Shown in pieces: positions 1-8,278 of a DNA stretch of 64,000 nt. This stretch comes from Methanoregula sp. (lineage in GTDB: Archaea; Halobacteriota; Methanomicrobia; Methanomicrobiales; Methanospirillaceae), in assembly GCF_023227875.1 (NCBI RefSeq), contig NZ_JALOCH010000009.1, forward strand, positions 1-64,000, read 5' to 3'. Position 1 is the first letter of the stretch. Every line of letters starts with the position of its first letter. A program made the translations under genes and the position numbers. The notes under the pieces were generated by a model. That model worked only from the letters and a program-made list of their open reading frames with translations, searched no databases and was not told where the DNA came from.

Positions 1-2
1 AG

Positions 3-119
3 AAATTCCCGTTCTACCTGAAAGAATTGGAGTTCAGATACAATCACCGTCAGCACGACCTTTATGATGATCTAGTGAAATGTATCTCTGAGTATTCTCG
101 GGTGGCTTCTATTCAGTAA
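3..119 (+). CDS. IS1595-type (ISXO2-like) transposase, C-terminal end, partial at window edge
   Basis: Only the last 38 residues and the TAA stop lie in the window, in frame 3. They read KFPFYLKELEFRYNHR followed by a short tail with DDLVKCIS. The F-Y-L-K-E-(L/F)-E-F-R-Y-N-x-R pattern is characteristic of the C-terminus of ISXO2-like transposases of the IS1595 family, which move DNA by a cut-and-paste DDE/N-type reaction. The catalytic part is outside the window, so it cannot be said whether the element is intact. A small GC-rich hairpin at 204-220 (6-bp stem) follows the gene and could be part of the element end or a terminator. I could not identify the terminal inverted repeat. The rest of the stretch up to the next gene shows nothing recognisable. 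Confidence 0.75.
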   Translation, partial: KFPFYLKELEFRYNHRQHDLYDDLVKCISEYSRVASIQ

Positions 120-335
120 TCACCTTTTTCTTTTGTCTCACCTTAACGATCGCGTGGGATGGACCCATTCATGGGATTTCTTCTGCCGAGCCGCGTTCAT
201 ACCCCCCGGCCAGCCCGGGGCTTCCCCACCAGCACCGGCCCAACGGATGCACCGCCACGCGGGGACCGGCCTCATCGGCCCGGCAAGAACAGGACTCACG
301 ATTCAACAAATGGTTGATTAAGTGAATAAAAAAAA

Positions 336-545
336 TTAGAGCCGGGATTTCGTCTTCCGGTGTTCCATGATCCCGGCAACAACCGTATCAAAGTCCTTTT
401 CGAGCCAGGTCTTGCGCTCTTTGGTATAATCCCCGCTTCCATGGGTATAACTCTGGATGAACCGGATTGCATCTGCAGGACCGAGGTTTTTCACCAGCAC
501 TTCAAACCCCTGAATACGGATCTCGTTAAGCGTCTTTACTTCCAT
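336..545 (-). CDS. Small antitoxin-like protein paired with the PIN protein
   Basis: A 69-residue protein beginning MEVKTLNEIRIQGFEVL, rich in charged residues in its C-terminal half (YTKERKTWLEKDFD). I do not recognise a named family, but short proteins of this type are found beside PIN-domain genes in archaea. The start is set by a very good ribosome binding site (GGAGGTGA) 6 nt before the ATG, located inside the end of the upstream PIN gene; the two genes overlap by 20 nt, so they should be translated together. The inferred role is the antitoxin of a type II module: binding and inhibiting the PIN ribonuclease, and perhaps repressing the operon. The gene order (toxin first) is the reverse of classical vapBC. 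The role rests on context only. Confidence 0.6.
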   Translation of the reverse strand: MEVKTLNEIRIQGFEVLVKNLGPADAIRFIQSYTHGSGDYTKERKTWLEKDFDTVVAGIMEHRKTKSRL

Positions 546-981
546 TGGCTGTCACCTCCATGAACCACTGTACGGGATTTTTGGTTTCAACAGTAATCTT
601 ATCCTCGTGCCTCTTAATAACTTTGATGAGAGAATCATCGGTCGTCAGGAATGCTGCCCCGGCGTGTTCGGCACATGCGAGGTGCAGGGAATCGAAGGTA
701 TCCATCCCTTGTTCGTGGAATGATCGTGCCCGGGTAATGAGACCCTGATCGAGATTCACCTGTTCGCGTGCAAATTGCATGAGGCTACCAACATGTCTGC
801 GTCTCTCCTCATCGGAAATCCTGGCAATTTCAAATTCGATCGTCTCGCTTCCTACAAGGATCCAGTCATCGGTGCATCGTTTGAGAATCGCGATCACTGC
901 TTCGGTTTCCATCCTGATCCGGTTTGAGGTTTGATCATCGAATGGCCTGCAGAGGCAGCAGACATCCAGGTAGATTCGCAT
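526..981 (-). CDS. PIN-domain protein, probable VapC-like toxin ribonuclease
   Basis: A 151-residue protein that begins MRIYLDVCCLCRPFDDQ; the early Asp after the first beta strand (LDVC) is the first acidic residue of a PIN active site. A conserved Glu lies around residue 48 (ETIEFE), and the middle carries FDSLHLACAEHAGA followed by FLTTDD, the typical second and third acidic clusters that bind Mg2+ for RNA cleavage. PIN proteins of this size usually act as VapC toxins cleaving tRNA or rRNA when the partner is degraded. It is the first gene of a two-gene operon and overlaps the small downstream partner by 20 nt. It lies next to a transposase remnant, consistent with an accessory locus. The RNA target is unknown. 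Confidence 0.75.
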   Translation of the reverse strand: MRIYLDVCCLCRPFDDQTSNRIRMETEAVIAILKRCTDDWILVGSETIEFEIARISDEERRRHVGSLMQFAREQVNLDQGLITRARSFHEQGMDTFDSLHLACAEHAGAAFLTTDDSLIKVIKRHEDKITVETKNPVQWFMEVTANGSKDA

Positions 982-1189
982 GAGAGTCTCCTGATCCTTT
1001 ATTTTTCCCAGGCATCAATAAATGATTGTATCCGCTTGCGTTTTCACCCTCTCGTCTCTCGCAAGTGTTGGGCCACGACACAAAACCTTATGCAGGCTAC
1101 CCGGACGGCCAGACGTAAATGAGGGTACACGGTTTGATCCGTTGCCACAATTCTCGAAAAGGTCCTTGAGCCGGAGTAACTCCATAACC

Positions 1190-1239
1190 TTATTTTACCC
1201 ATCCCTCAAACTATAGTTGAACCTTTAGGGGGGGTTGCG
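1190..1239 (+). promoter_or_regulatory. Promoter/leader of the cdh operon
   Basis: An AT-rich stretch (CTTATTTTA near 1190-1198) is a plausible TATA element. It is followed at 1209-1218 by the perfect 10-bp palindrome AACTATAGTT, near the expected transcription start, then a purine run (AGGGGGGG, about 1228-1234) serving as the ribosome binding site for the GTG start at 1240. The palindrome could be an operator or fortuitous. The remaining part of the 982-1239 gap shows no gene. Confidence 0.4.
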
Positions 1240-3591
1240 GTGAGCCGGAAAAGTGTCAATTTCACGATAAAGGAGATCAATTCCGATCTTGCACAGTTCC
1301 GGGACCTCAACATCACGATCGGCTCCATCACCCGAGAGCGGTGGGAAGAGCCGATGGGGCCCACGCCGTACCCTTCGCTCACGACCCTCCGCTCCTGGGA
1401 CCAGCGGCTTCTGAGCCGGTACAAGCCGTTCTACATGCCGTTCTGCGACCTCTGCTGCCTCTGCACGTACGGGAAATGCGACCTGACCGGCACCAAGAAA
1501 GGTGCCTGCGGGATCTCGATGCCCGCCCAGCAGTCACGCACCGTCCTTATCGCTGCGTGTATCGGGGCTGCCACCCACATCAGCCACTCGCGGGACCTCC
1601 TCAACCACGTGATCGCAACCTCCGGGCGTGACTGCCCGATCAATGTCGGCGGGACCAGTGTCGAAGTCGAGGCGCCGATCACCCGGCTGGTCTGCGGGGT
1701 CAAACCCGAGACGCTCGGGGACCTCGAACCCGTGCTGGACTACTGCGAGAACCAGCTGACCCAGCTCCTCGCGGTCACCCATACCGGCCAGGAAGGGAAC
1801 CACCTTGACTTTGAGTCCAAGGTCTTCCATGCCGGCATGATCGACCACGTGGGAATGGAGGTCGCCGACATTGCGCAGGTCTCGGCGCTCGGCTTTCCCA
1901 AGGCAGACCCGGAAGCTCCCCTCTGCGACCTCGGTCTTGGCACCGTGGATACCAAAAAACCGGTCATCCTCGTCATCGGCCACAACGTCCCCCCGGCAAC
2001 CGCGATCATCGATCACTTAAAAGAGACCGGCCTCTTCCCCGAGGTCGAAGTAACCGGCATCTGCTGCACGGCGCTCGATGTCACCCGGTATTCGCCGCGG
2101 GCGAAGATTGTCGGCCCGATCTCATGGCAGCTCCGCTATATCCGGAGCGGGGTGCCCGATGTCATCGTCATCGATGAACAGTGCGTCCGGACCGATACGC
2201 TGACCGAAGCAGCCCGGATCCATGCGCCCCTCATCGCGACAAGTGAGAAGAACTGCCTCGGCCTGCCCGACATGACGGACGAGACGGTCGACGCGATCGT
2301 TGCAGGGTTTGTCAGCGGAAAGGTCACCGGCGCCCTTATTCTCGATCCGGAGAAAGTCGGGGAGGTCGCGGTCGCAACAGCAATGGCTGTCGCCCCGAAG
2401 CGGAAGAAGCACAGCGTCCTCCCGACAAAGCACCAGCTTGGCGAGTGGGCGAAAAAATGCACCCAGTGCATGCTCTGCCGGCGTGCCTGCCCCAATGACC
2501 TCCCGATTGCCCAGGCAATCAGGCTCGCGGCATCCGGAAACCTCTCGGGTCTCGACGAGCTCTACGATGACTGCCTTGGCTGCGGCAGGTGCGAATCTGC
2601 CTGCAAGCAGAAAATCCCTATACACAGTCTCATCGTTGCCGCCGCGGACAAGAAGACAAGGGAGGAGACCTACTGCCTGCGGAGCGGGCGGGGCGCCATC
2701 CAGGACCTCGAGATCCGCAAGGTCGGCGGTCCCATTGTGCTCGGCGAGATCCCGGGCATTGTCGCGTTTGTCGGCTGCGCCAATTACCCGAAAGGCTCGC
2801 GGGAAGTTGCCGAGATGTGCATGGAGTTCGCACGGCGGAGGTACATTGTCTGCACCTCCGGGTGCTCTGCGATGTCGGCCGGCATGTACCGTGACGAAGA
2901 GGGCAAGACCGCGTACGAACGGTATTCCGGCGCATTCGAGGCCGGCGGGATCGTGAACGTGGGCTCCTGCGTGGCGAACTCCCACATTGCCGGCGCGGCG
3001 ATCAAGATCGCGAGCATCTTTGCAAAGCGCCCCTTACGGGGCAATTACGAGGAGATCGCCGATTACGTGTACAACCGGGTCGGCGCAGTCGGCGTTGCAT
3101 GGGGCGCCATGTCGCAGAAGGCTGCATCGATCGCAGCCGGGTTCTGGCGCCTTGGCATTCCCGTTGTTGTCGGCCCTCATGGTACGAAATACCGCCGCAT
3201 GCTGCTCGGGCGTGCCGACAAGGATGCCGACTGGTTCGTGTACGATGCCCGGACCGGGGAGAAAGTGTACGGAGGTCCCGTGCCCGAACACCTCTTCTTT
3301 GCCGCGGAGACCAAGGAAGAGGCGATGGTCATGGTGGCAAAACTGACCATGCGCCCGAACGACACGAGCAGGGGCCGGGCAAACAAGCTCGCAAACTACA
3401 TCGACCTCCACAAGCGGCTCGTTGGCGGCATCCCGCAGGACGTGTACCGGCTTGTCCGGACCCATGCGGACATCCCCCTGACCATGAAGGACGAGTGCCT
3501 GCTCCACCTGTCCGGGCATGACTGGAAGGAGTCGCCGATCCCCGACCCGACGCTCCTGCCCCGCATGGTCCACCAGAAGAGGGGTGACTAG
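1240..3591 (+). CDS. cdhA: ACDS complex CO dehydrogenase subunit alpha (CdhA)
   Basis: This 783-residue protein matches archaeal CdhA in length and order of motifs. It carries out reversible CO2 reduction to CO (or CO oxidation) at a Ni-Fe-S C-cluster and forms the alpha2-epsilon2 part of the acetyl-CoA decarbonylase/synthase complex in the cytoplasm. An N-terminal cysteine group (C69, C72, C73, C75, C80, C90) supplies ligands of the B/D clusters. Two classical 4Fe-4S motifs follow at C407-C410-C413-C417 and C445-C448-C451-C455, an insertion diagnostic of the archaeal type. Later cysteines in VGCANYP, CTSGCSAMS and VGSCVANSH fit the C-cluster. Translation starts at GTG 1240 behind a G-rich ribosome binding site. 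It is the first gene of cdhABCDE, with only 3 nt to cdhB. In a methanogen the main job is acetyl-CoA synthesis for biomass. Confidence 0.97.
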   Translation: MSRKSVNFTIKEINSDLAQFRDLNITIGSITRERWEEPMGPTPYPSLTTLRSWDQRLLSRYKPFYMPFCDLCCLCTYGKCDLTGTKKGACGISMPAQQSRTVLIAACIGAATHISHSRDLLNHVIATSGRDCPINVGGTSVEVEAPITRLVCGVKPETLGDLEPVLDYCENQLTQLLAVTHTGQEGNHLDFESKVFHAGMIDHVGMEVADIAQVSALGFPKADPEAPLCDLGLGTVDTKKPVILVIGHNVPPATAIIDHLKETGLFPEVEVTGICCTALDVTRYSPRAKIVGPISWQLRYIRSGVPDVIVIDEQCVRTDTLTEAARIHAPLIATSEKNCLGLPDMTDETVDAIVAGFVSGKVTGALILDPEKVGEVAVATAMAVAPKRKKHSVLPTKHQLGEWAKKCTQCMLCRRACPNDLPIAQAIRLAASGNLSGLDELYDDCLGCGRCESACKQKIPIHSLIVAAADKKTREETYCLRSGRGAIQDLEIRKVGGPIVLGEIPGIVAFVGCANYPKGSREVAEMCMEFARRRYIVCTSGCSAMSAGMYRDEEGKTAYERYSGAFEAGGIVNVGSCVANSHIAGAAIKIASIFAKRPLRGNYEEIADYVYNRVGAVGVAWGAMSQKAASIAAGFWRLGIPVVVGPHGTKYRRMLLGRADKDADWFVYDARTGEKVYGGPVPEHLFFAAETKEEAMVMVAKLTMRPNDTSRGRANKLANYIDLHKRLVGGIPQDVYRLVRTHADIPLTMKDECLLHLSGHDWKESPIPDPTLLPRMVHQKRGD

Positions 3592-3594
3592 ACC

Positions 3595-4134
3595 ATGCCG
3601 ATGACCGATTCCTGGCAGACCGCCGAGATCCCCGGGCCCAAGAAAGCCTCCCTCATCATTAAGCCTGACATCGCAGACGCCCTGATCAGCCGGGCAAAAC
3701 GCCCGATCATGATCGTCGGCCACGGCATCATCGAGTACGAAGTCGAGGGCAAGCCCCTCATCGACTGCCTCATCGCCCTTTCCCGGAAAGCGAAGATACC
3801 GGTCGTTGTCTCCGCGAGCACGAACAAGGAGTTCCTCTCCCGCGGATTCGAACCCGCCGCCATCATGTCGGCGGTCGAGATCAGCAGCCGGCTGACCGAT
3901 CCGGAATGGAAGGGGCTTGACGGAAAAGAGTCGTACGACCTTGCGATCTTTGTCGGCCTCCCGTATTCCATGCAATGGACGATCCTCTCCGGGCTCAAGC
4001 ACTTTGCCCCCGGTGTCAAGACCATGACCTTCGACTGCGTGTACCACCCCAACGCGAGCTGGTCGTTCCCGAACAGCACGATCAAGGACTGGGCGGCAAA
4101 CCTCAAGGGCATTGTCGAGAATCTCGAGGACTAA
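3595..4134 (+). CDS. cdhB: ACDS complex subunit epsilon (CdhB)
   Basis: A 179-residue protein starting MPMTDSWQTAEIPGPKKAS, with the Rossmann-like fold pattern of CdhB (RAKRPIMIVGHGIIEYE, KIPVVVSASTNKEF, YDLAIFVGLPYSMQW). CdhB binds CdhA in the alpha2-epsilon2 CODH component and is thought to help electron transfer, possibly through FAD; it contains no metal-binding cysteine cluster. It lies 3 nt behind cdhA and 11 nt before cdhC, so it is surely co-transcribed. Length and position are normal for the family. Confidence 0.95.
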   Translation: MPMTDSWQTAEIPGPKKASLIIKPDIADALISRAKRPIMIVGHGIIEYEVEGKPLIDCLIALSRKAKIPVVVSASTNKEFLSRGFEPAAIMSAVEISSRLTDPEWKGLDGKESYDLAIFVGLPYSMQWTILSGLKHFAPGVKTMTFDCVYHPNASWSFPNSTIKDWAANLKGIVENLED

Positions 4135-4145
4135 CGGAGCACACC

Positions 4146-5549
4146 ATGTTTGAGAAGATCCCGGTTGAAGTAGGCCTTGTCCATGAAGGGGAGCGGGTCC
4201 GCAAGAACGACATGCAGGTGGAACTGGGCGGCCCGCACATCGCAGAAAAGTTCGAGATTGTCAGGGTCAGGCCGGCCGACCAGATCGAGGACGGTGCGAT
4301 CCGCATTACCGGCCCCGACATCAGCGCGATGGAAGAAGGTAAGAGTTACCCGATCGGCATCGTTGTCGAGATTGCCGGCGCAAAGGTGGAGCCGGACCTC
4401 GAAGGGGTTGTCGAACGGCGGATCCACGAGTACTCCAATTTTATTGAGGGCTTCATGCACCTCAACCAGCGGTACGACATCTGGATCCGGCTCTCGAAGA
4501 AGTCCTACAAGAAAGGGCTCACCTCGTTCCGGTTCATCGGGGAAGTGATGCACGAGCTCTTCAAAAACGAGCTCCCCATTATCGAAAAGGTCCAGATCAC
4601 GTTCATCACCGACCCGGACACGATCAGGCCCCTCTATGCAGAAGCACTCACAACGTACGAGGCACGCGATGCCCGGGCACGGGGGCTTTCCGACGAGGAG
4701 GTGGACACGTTCTACGGCTGTGCATTGTGCCAGTCGTTTGCCCCCACGCACGTCTGTGTCATCACCCCCCAGCGATACGCGAACTGCGGGGCGATCAGCT
4801 GGTTTGACGGCAGGGCCGCGGCCGGGATCGACCCCAAGGGGCCGATCTATGCGATCGAGAAAGGGACCTGCATCGATGCAGAGAAAGGCGAATATACCGG
4901 GGTGAACGAGAGCGCGAAGAAGCGCTCGATGGGCGAGGTGAGCCGGGTATATCTCTATTCCGCGTTCGGGTACCCCCACACGTCCTGCGGGTGTTTCGAA
5001 GGCATTGCCTTTTACATACCGGAAGTCGAAGGGTTCGGCATCGTCCTCCGCGGGTTCCGGGATGTCACGGTCAACGGCCTCCCCTTCTCAACGATGGCCG
5101 ACTCCACGGCCGGTGGCCGGCAGATCGACGGGTTCCACGGCATCTCCATCGAGTACATGCGGTCGAAGAAGTTCATGGACGCCGATGGCGGTTACAACCG
5201 TGTTGTCTGGATGCCGCAGGAGACAAAGGAGCGCCTGAAACAGTACATCCCGGAGTCCGTGTACGGTGCGATTGCCACGGAGAAGGACGTGAAATCGATC
5301 CCGGAACTGAAGGCGTTCCTCTCCGCACATGACCACCCGGTCATGAAGCGCTGGGAGACCGGGCCTGAGGCCGGGCAGGACGCACTGGCCGGCGATGGCC
5401 GGCACGTGCAGGTCTTCTCCGGCGGGGACATCCCCCTCACCTCCGGGGGGTTCCGGATCATCCTCAAGAACGCACGGATCACGGCCGAGAAAGTGATCAT
5501 CCAGCCGATCAGGCCGGGAGGTGAGCACCATGGCACGCAAAAACCCTGA
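4146..5549 (+). CDS. cdhC: ACDS complex subunit beta, CO-methylating acetyl-CoA synthase (CdhC)
   Basis: A 467-residue protein starting MFEKIPVEVGLVHEGERV at ATG 4146; an open frame extends further upstream into cdhB, but this start fits the family N-terminus. CdhC joins a methyl group from the corrinoid protein, CO from CdhA and CoA into acetyl-CoA at the A-cluster (a Ni-Ni site bridged to a 4Fe-4S cluster). The A-cluster cysteines are all visible: C192, C195, C204 and C214 (GCALCQ, HVCVITP, ANCGAISW) and the C281-G-C283 pair that chelates distal nickel. It is the short archaeal form without the N-terminal CODH-binding domain of bacterial AcsB. The 3-prime end overlaps the next gene by 20 nt. 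Confidence 0.97.
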   Translation: MFEKIPVEVGLVHEGERVRKNDMQVELGGPHIAEKFEIVRVRPADQIEDGAIRITGPDISAMEEGKSYPIGIVVEIAGAKVEPDLEGVVERRIHEYSNFIEGFMHLNQRYDIWIRLSKKSYKKGLTSFRFIGEVMHELFKNELPIIEKVQITFITDPDTIRPLYAEALTTYEARDARARGLSDEEVDTFYGCALCQSFAPTHVCVITPQRYANCGAISWFDGRAAAGIDPKGPIYAIEKGTCIDAEKGEYTGVNESAKKRSMGEVSRVYLYSAFGYPHTSCGCFEGIAFYIPEVEGFGIVLRGFRDVTVNGLPFSTMADSTAGGRQIDGFHGISIEYMRSKKFMDADGGYNRVVWMPQETKERLKQYIPESVYGAIATEKDVKSIPELKAFLSAHDHPVMKRWETGPEAGQDALAGDGRHVQVFSGGDIPLTSGGFRIILKNARITAEKVIIQPIRPGGEHHGTQKP

Positions 5550-6777
5550 TAACGGACCCTCGCTCGATGCCGAGCAGCTCTTTGCCCTCGCACCGCAGCT
5601 CCGCGAACTGCTTAAGGGCGTCCACCAGATCGAGCTCGAACAGTTCTCCATGGAGATCGGCGACCTGGAACTTTTTATCCCCACGTCCGGTACCGGGCAC
5701 GCAGCCCCGCACCCGGCAGCGTCTCCCGCGCCCGCACGGGTAAAACCAACGAGCCTGATCCGCGAGTCCTACTTCCCCCCGAATGCAGCATTCCCCGGAA
5801 AGATCCGCGAGGTCCGGCTGGGCGCGACAAGGGCCGAGGGAGGGAGCAGGTCAAAATCCCTCACCATCGGCGGTGCAACCACGCCAGCATACTTTGATTT
5901 CGGGCACCCGCCCCGCCACCCGCCGGTCATCTCGCTCGATGTCTTCGATATGCCCGTTGGCCTGCCCAAGGTCTTAAAGGAGAACGTGGCCGAGGTGATG
6001 AACGACCCGGCCGAATGGGCGCGGATGAACGTGAACAAGTTCGGCGCGGACGTGGTCACCATCCACCTGATGAGCACGGACCCGCTCTTCCGCGATGCCA
6101 CGCCGGCTGCTGCGGTAAAGACGGTCGAGGAGATCCTCCAGGCCGTTGACGTCCCCGTGATCATCGGTGGCTGCGGCGACCCGAAGAAAGACGCCGAGGT
6201 CTTCACGGCCGTTGCGCAGATGGCGGAAGGCGAACGGCTCCTGATCAACTCGGTCACCCTCGATATGGCGGAGTCTAAAACCCTCGAACGCGTGGCAACC
6301 GCGGCCCGGGACCACGGGCACGTCCTGCTCGCCTTTACCGGCCTTGACCTGAACAATGCCAAGGAACTCAACCGCCGGCTGTACGAGTACATCCCTCCCG
6401 AGCAGATCGTGATGGACCTCACCACCGTCGCGCTCGGGTACGGCCTTGAGTACTCCTTCACCATCCACGAGCGGGCACGGTACGCCGCCCTGATGGGAGA
6501 TTCAGAGCTCGCCCACCCGACCATCTCGGCCGCCACGAACGCGTGGGCTGCCCGGGAGGCCTGGATGAAGATGGCCCCCGAATACGGGACACGGGAACTC
6601 CGTGGACCGATCTGGGAGACGATCAATGCACTGACGCTGCTCCTTGCGGGAGTCGACCTCTTCTTAATGATGCACCCCGCAGCGGTGCTGACCCTCCGGG
6701 AGATCATCCCCCGGCTCGGAAAGACCGGTGCGCCCCATGCCGACCAGATCGCCGACTGGGTGGGGGTACGCATATGA
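5530..6777 (+). CDS. cdhD: ACDS complex corrinoid iron-sulfur protein small subunit delta (CdhD)
   Basis: A 415-residue TIM-barrel protein; with CdhE it forms the corrinoid iron-sulfur protein that carries the methyl group from methyl-tetrahydrosarcinapterin to CdhC. The start at ATG 5530 (MARKNPDNGPSLDAEQ) has a strong GGAGGTGA sequence 5-6 nt upstream, inside cdhC; a GTG at 5521 in the same frame is less likely. Barrel-like segments such as GADVVTIHLMSTDP, DVPVIIGGCGDPKKD, LLINSVTLD and LLAFTGLDLNNAK match the family. About 100 N-terminal residues precede the barrel, including a Pro/Ala-rich linker (HPAASPAPARV), as in other CdhD proteins. The stop codon overlaps the cdhE start in an ATGA. 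Confidence 0.95.
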   Translation: MARKNPDNGPSLDAEQLFALAPQLRELLKGVHQIELEQFSMEIGDLELFIPTSGTGHAAPHPAASPAPARVKPTSLIRESYFPPNAAFPGKIREVRLGATRAEGGSRSKSLTIGGATTPAYFDFGHPPRHPPVISLDVFDMPVGLPKVLKENVAEVMNDPAEWARMNVNKFGADVVTIHLMSTDPLFRDATPAAAVKTVEEILQAVDVPVIIGGCGDPKKDAEVFTAVAQMAEGERLLINSVTLDMAESKTLERVATAARDHGHVLLAFTGLDLNNAKELNRRLYEYIPPEQIVMDLTTVALGYGLEYSFTIHERARYAALMGDSELAHPTISAATNAWAAREAWMKMAPEYGTRELRGPIWETINALTLLLAGVDLFLMMHPAAVLTLREIIPRLGKTGAPHADQIADWVGVRI

Positions 6778-8222
6778 GCCCCGACGGCCAGCCCGAAACG
6801 GGAAAGAAACGGAAGAGCATCAAGGAGATCAGCCCGATCGACGTGTACAAGCTCCTGCCCAGGACCAACTGCGCGGAGTGCGGCGAGGCGAACTGCATGG
6901 CCTTTGCCACCCGGCTCGTGAACGGCGAACTGCTGCTCGTAGACTGTCCCCCGCTCCACACCGATGAGTACCGGGCATCCCGCGAGAAACTCGAACGCCT
7001 CCTTGCACCCCCCGTGCGCACCGTCACCATCGGCACCGGGGAGCGTGCGATAAACATCGGCGGGAAATACGTGTTGCAGCGGCACGATTTCACGTACCAC
7101 AACCCGACGCCCATTGCCATCGATGTCCACGACCTCATGCCAGAAGCCGAGCTGCTCGAACGGGTCCGGCAGATCGAACAGTTCGCGTACAATTACATCG
7201 GCAGGACGCTCACGCTGAACGCAATCGCCGTCCGCTCTGTCTCAGGAGATCCCACGAAATTCGGGAATGCGGTCCGGACCATCACCGGGGCAAGCCATCA
7301 TCCCCTTATCCTCTGTGCGCTCGACCCGGAGGTGATGGCTGCGGGCCTTGCCGAGGCAAAGGAACGCCGCCCGCTCATCTACGCGGCAACCGAGACCAAC
7401 TGGATGGCGATGGCCGACCTCGCGCTCAGCCACAAGGCCCCACTCGCGATCTTTGCCCCGAACGATCTCGCCCTGCTCCGCTCGCTTGTAAAGACGCTCC
7501 TTGCCTGCGGCGTCCAGGACCTTGTGCTCGACCCGGGCACGTTTGCGGATGAAGGATTCCCCGACACGATCGCCAATTTCACGGCCATACGGGCTTCTGC
7601 CTGCAAGCAGTTCGATGAGTTGTTCGGCTTCCCCCTGCTCGGGGTCCCGCTCACGGTCTGGACCGGCACGGAACTCTCCGAAGACGTGCTCACGTGGCGC
7701 GAGGCGATCACCGCCTCGATGCTCATCTCGCGGTACGCGGACCTCCTCATCATGCACAGCCTTGACGGCTGGGTGCTCCTGCCCCAGCTGATCTGGCGGT
7801 TCAACATCTACACCGATCCCCGGAAGCCCGTTACGGTCGAGGCTGGGGTCAGGACATTCGGGAGGCCGGATGCCAAATCCCCGGTCCTCATGACCACCAA
7901 CTATGCCCTGACCTACTTTACCGTGGAGTCCGACATCAAGGTGGCAAACCTCGACTGTTATCTGATCGTTGTCGATACGGGCGGCCTGAGTGTCGAGAGC
8001 GCCGTTGCCGGGCGGAACTTCACGGCCGAGGGGATCGCCGCAGCCCTCAAGTCCAACAACGCTGCCGGCCTTGTCACCCACACGACGCTCGTCATCCCGG
8101 GCCTTGCCGCCCGGCTGAGCGGCGAGACCGAGGAGGCGACCGGCTGGAGGATCCTTGTCGGGCCTAAGGACTCCTCGGGCATTCCCCAGTTCCTCCGGGA
8201 ACGCTGGCCGCCGGAAACCTGA
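6774..8222 (+). CDS. cdhE: ACDS complex corrinoid iron-sulfur protein large subunit gamma (CdhE)
   Basis: A 482-residue protein starting MSPDGQPETGKKRKSIKEIS. The N-terminal 4Fe-4S domain is clear: C33-x2-C36-x4-C41-x16-C58 (NCAECGEANCMAF, VDCPP). This cluster delivers low-potential electrons that keep the cobalt of the bound corrinoid as Co(I). The middle is a TIM barrel and the C-terminal part (from about residue 330) is the corrinoid-binding domain, ending with KDSSGIPQFLRE. The ATG at 6774 overlaps the cdhD TGA (ATGA), which fixes the start against the longer upstream open frame and implies translational coupling. It is the last structural ACDS gene of the cluster. No cooC-type nickel-insertion gene lies between the subunit genes, unlike in Methanosarcina. 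Confidence 0.96.
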   Translation: MSPDGQPETGKKRKSIKEISPIDVYKLLPRTNCAECGEANCMAFATRLVNGELLLVDCPPLHTDEYRASREKLERLLAPPVRTVTIGTGERAINIGGKYVLQRHDFTYHNPTPIAIDVHDLMPEAELLERVRQIEQFAYNYIGRTLTLNAIAVRSVSGDPTKFGNAVRTITGASHHPLILCALDPEVMAAGLAEAKERRPLIYAATETNWMAMADLALSHKAPLAIFAPNDLALLRSLVKTLLACGVQDLVLDPGTFADEGFPDTIANFTAIRASACKQFDELFGFPLLGVPLTVWTGTELSEDVLTWREAITASMLISRYADLLIMHSLDGWVLLPQLIWRFNIYTDPRKPVTVEAGVRTFGRPDAKSPVLMTTNYALTYFTVESDIKVANLDCYLIVVDTGGLSVESAVAGRNFTAEGIAAALKSNNAAGLVTHTTLVIPGLAARLSGETEEATGWRILVGPKDSSGIPQFLRERWPPET

Positions 8223-8230
8223 TTTAAATA
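8223..8230 (+). promoter_or_regulatory. Archaeal TATA box upstream of the corrinoid activator gene
   Basis: TTTAAATA directly behind the cdhE stop codon, in a short AT-rich patch. Transcription would start about 25 nt downstream (near 8255), giving the next gene its own promoter in addition to read-through from cdh. Confidence 0.45.
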
Positions 8231-8278
8231 GTTCCGGCTGCCACCTTTTCTCCATATTCATAGTGCTGGAATGCCCGC

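Noticed and set aside
133..321. 62-codon frame near the left end
   Set aside because: No ribosome binding site or protein-like features; it is GC-rich flanking sequence with a hairpin.
3975..4145. Longer start for cdhC inside cdhB
   Set aside because: The frame is open, but ATG 4146 matches the family N-terminus, and the upstream part is a shadow of cdhB.
6543..6773. Longer start for cdhE within cdhD
   Set aside because: The ATGA overlap at 6774 and the position of the 4Fe-4S motif fit the shorter protein.
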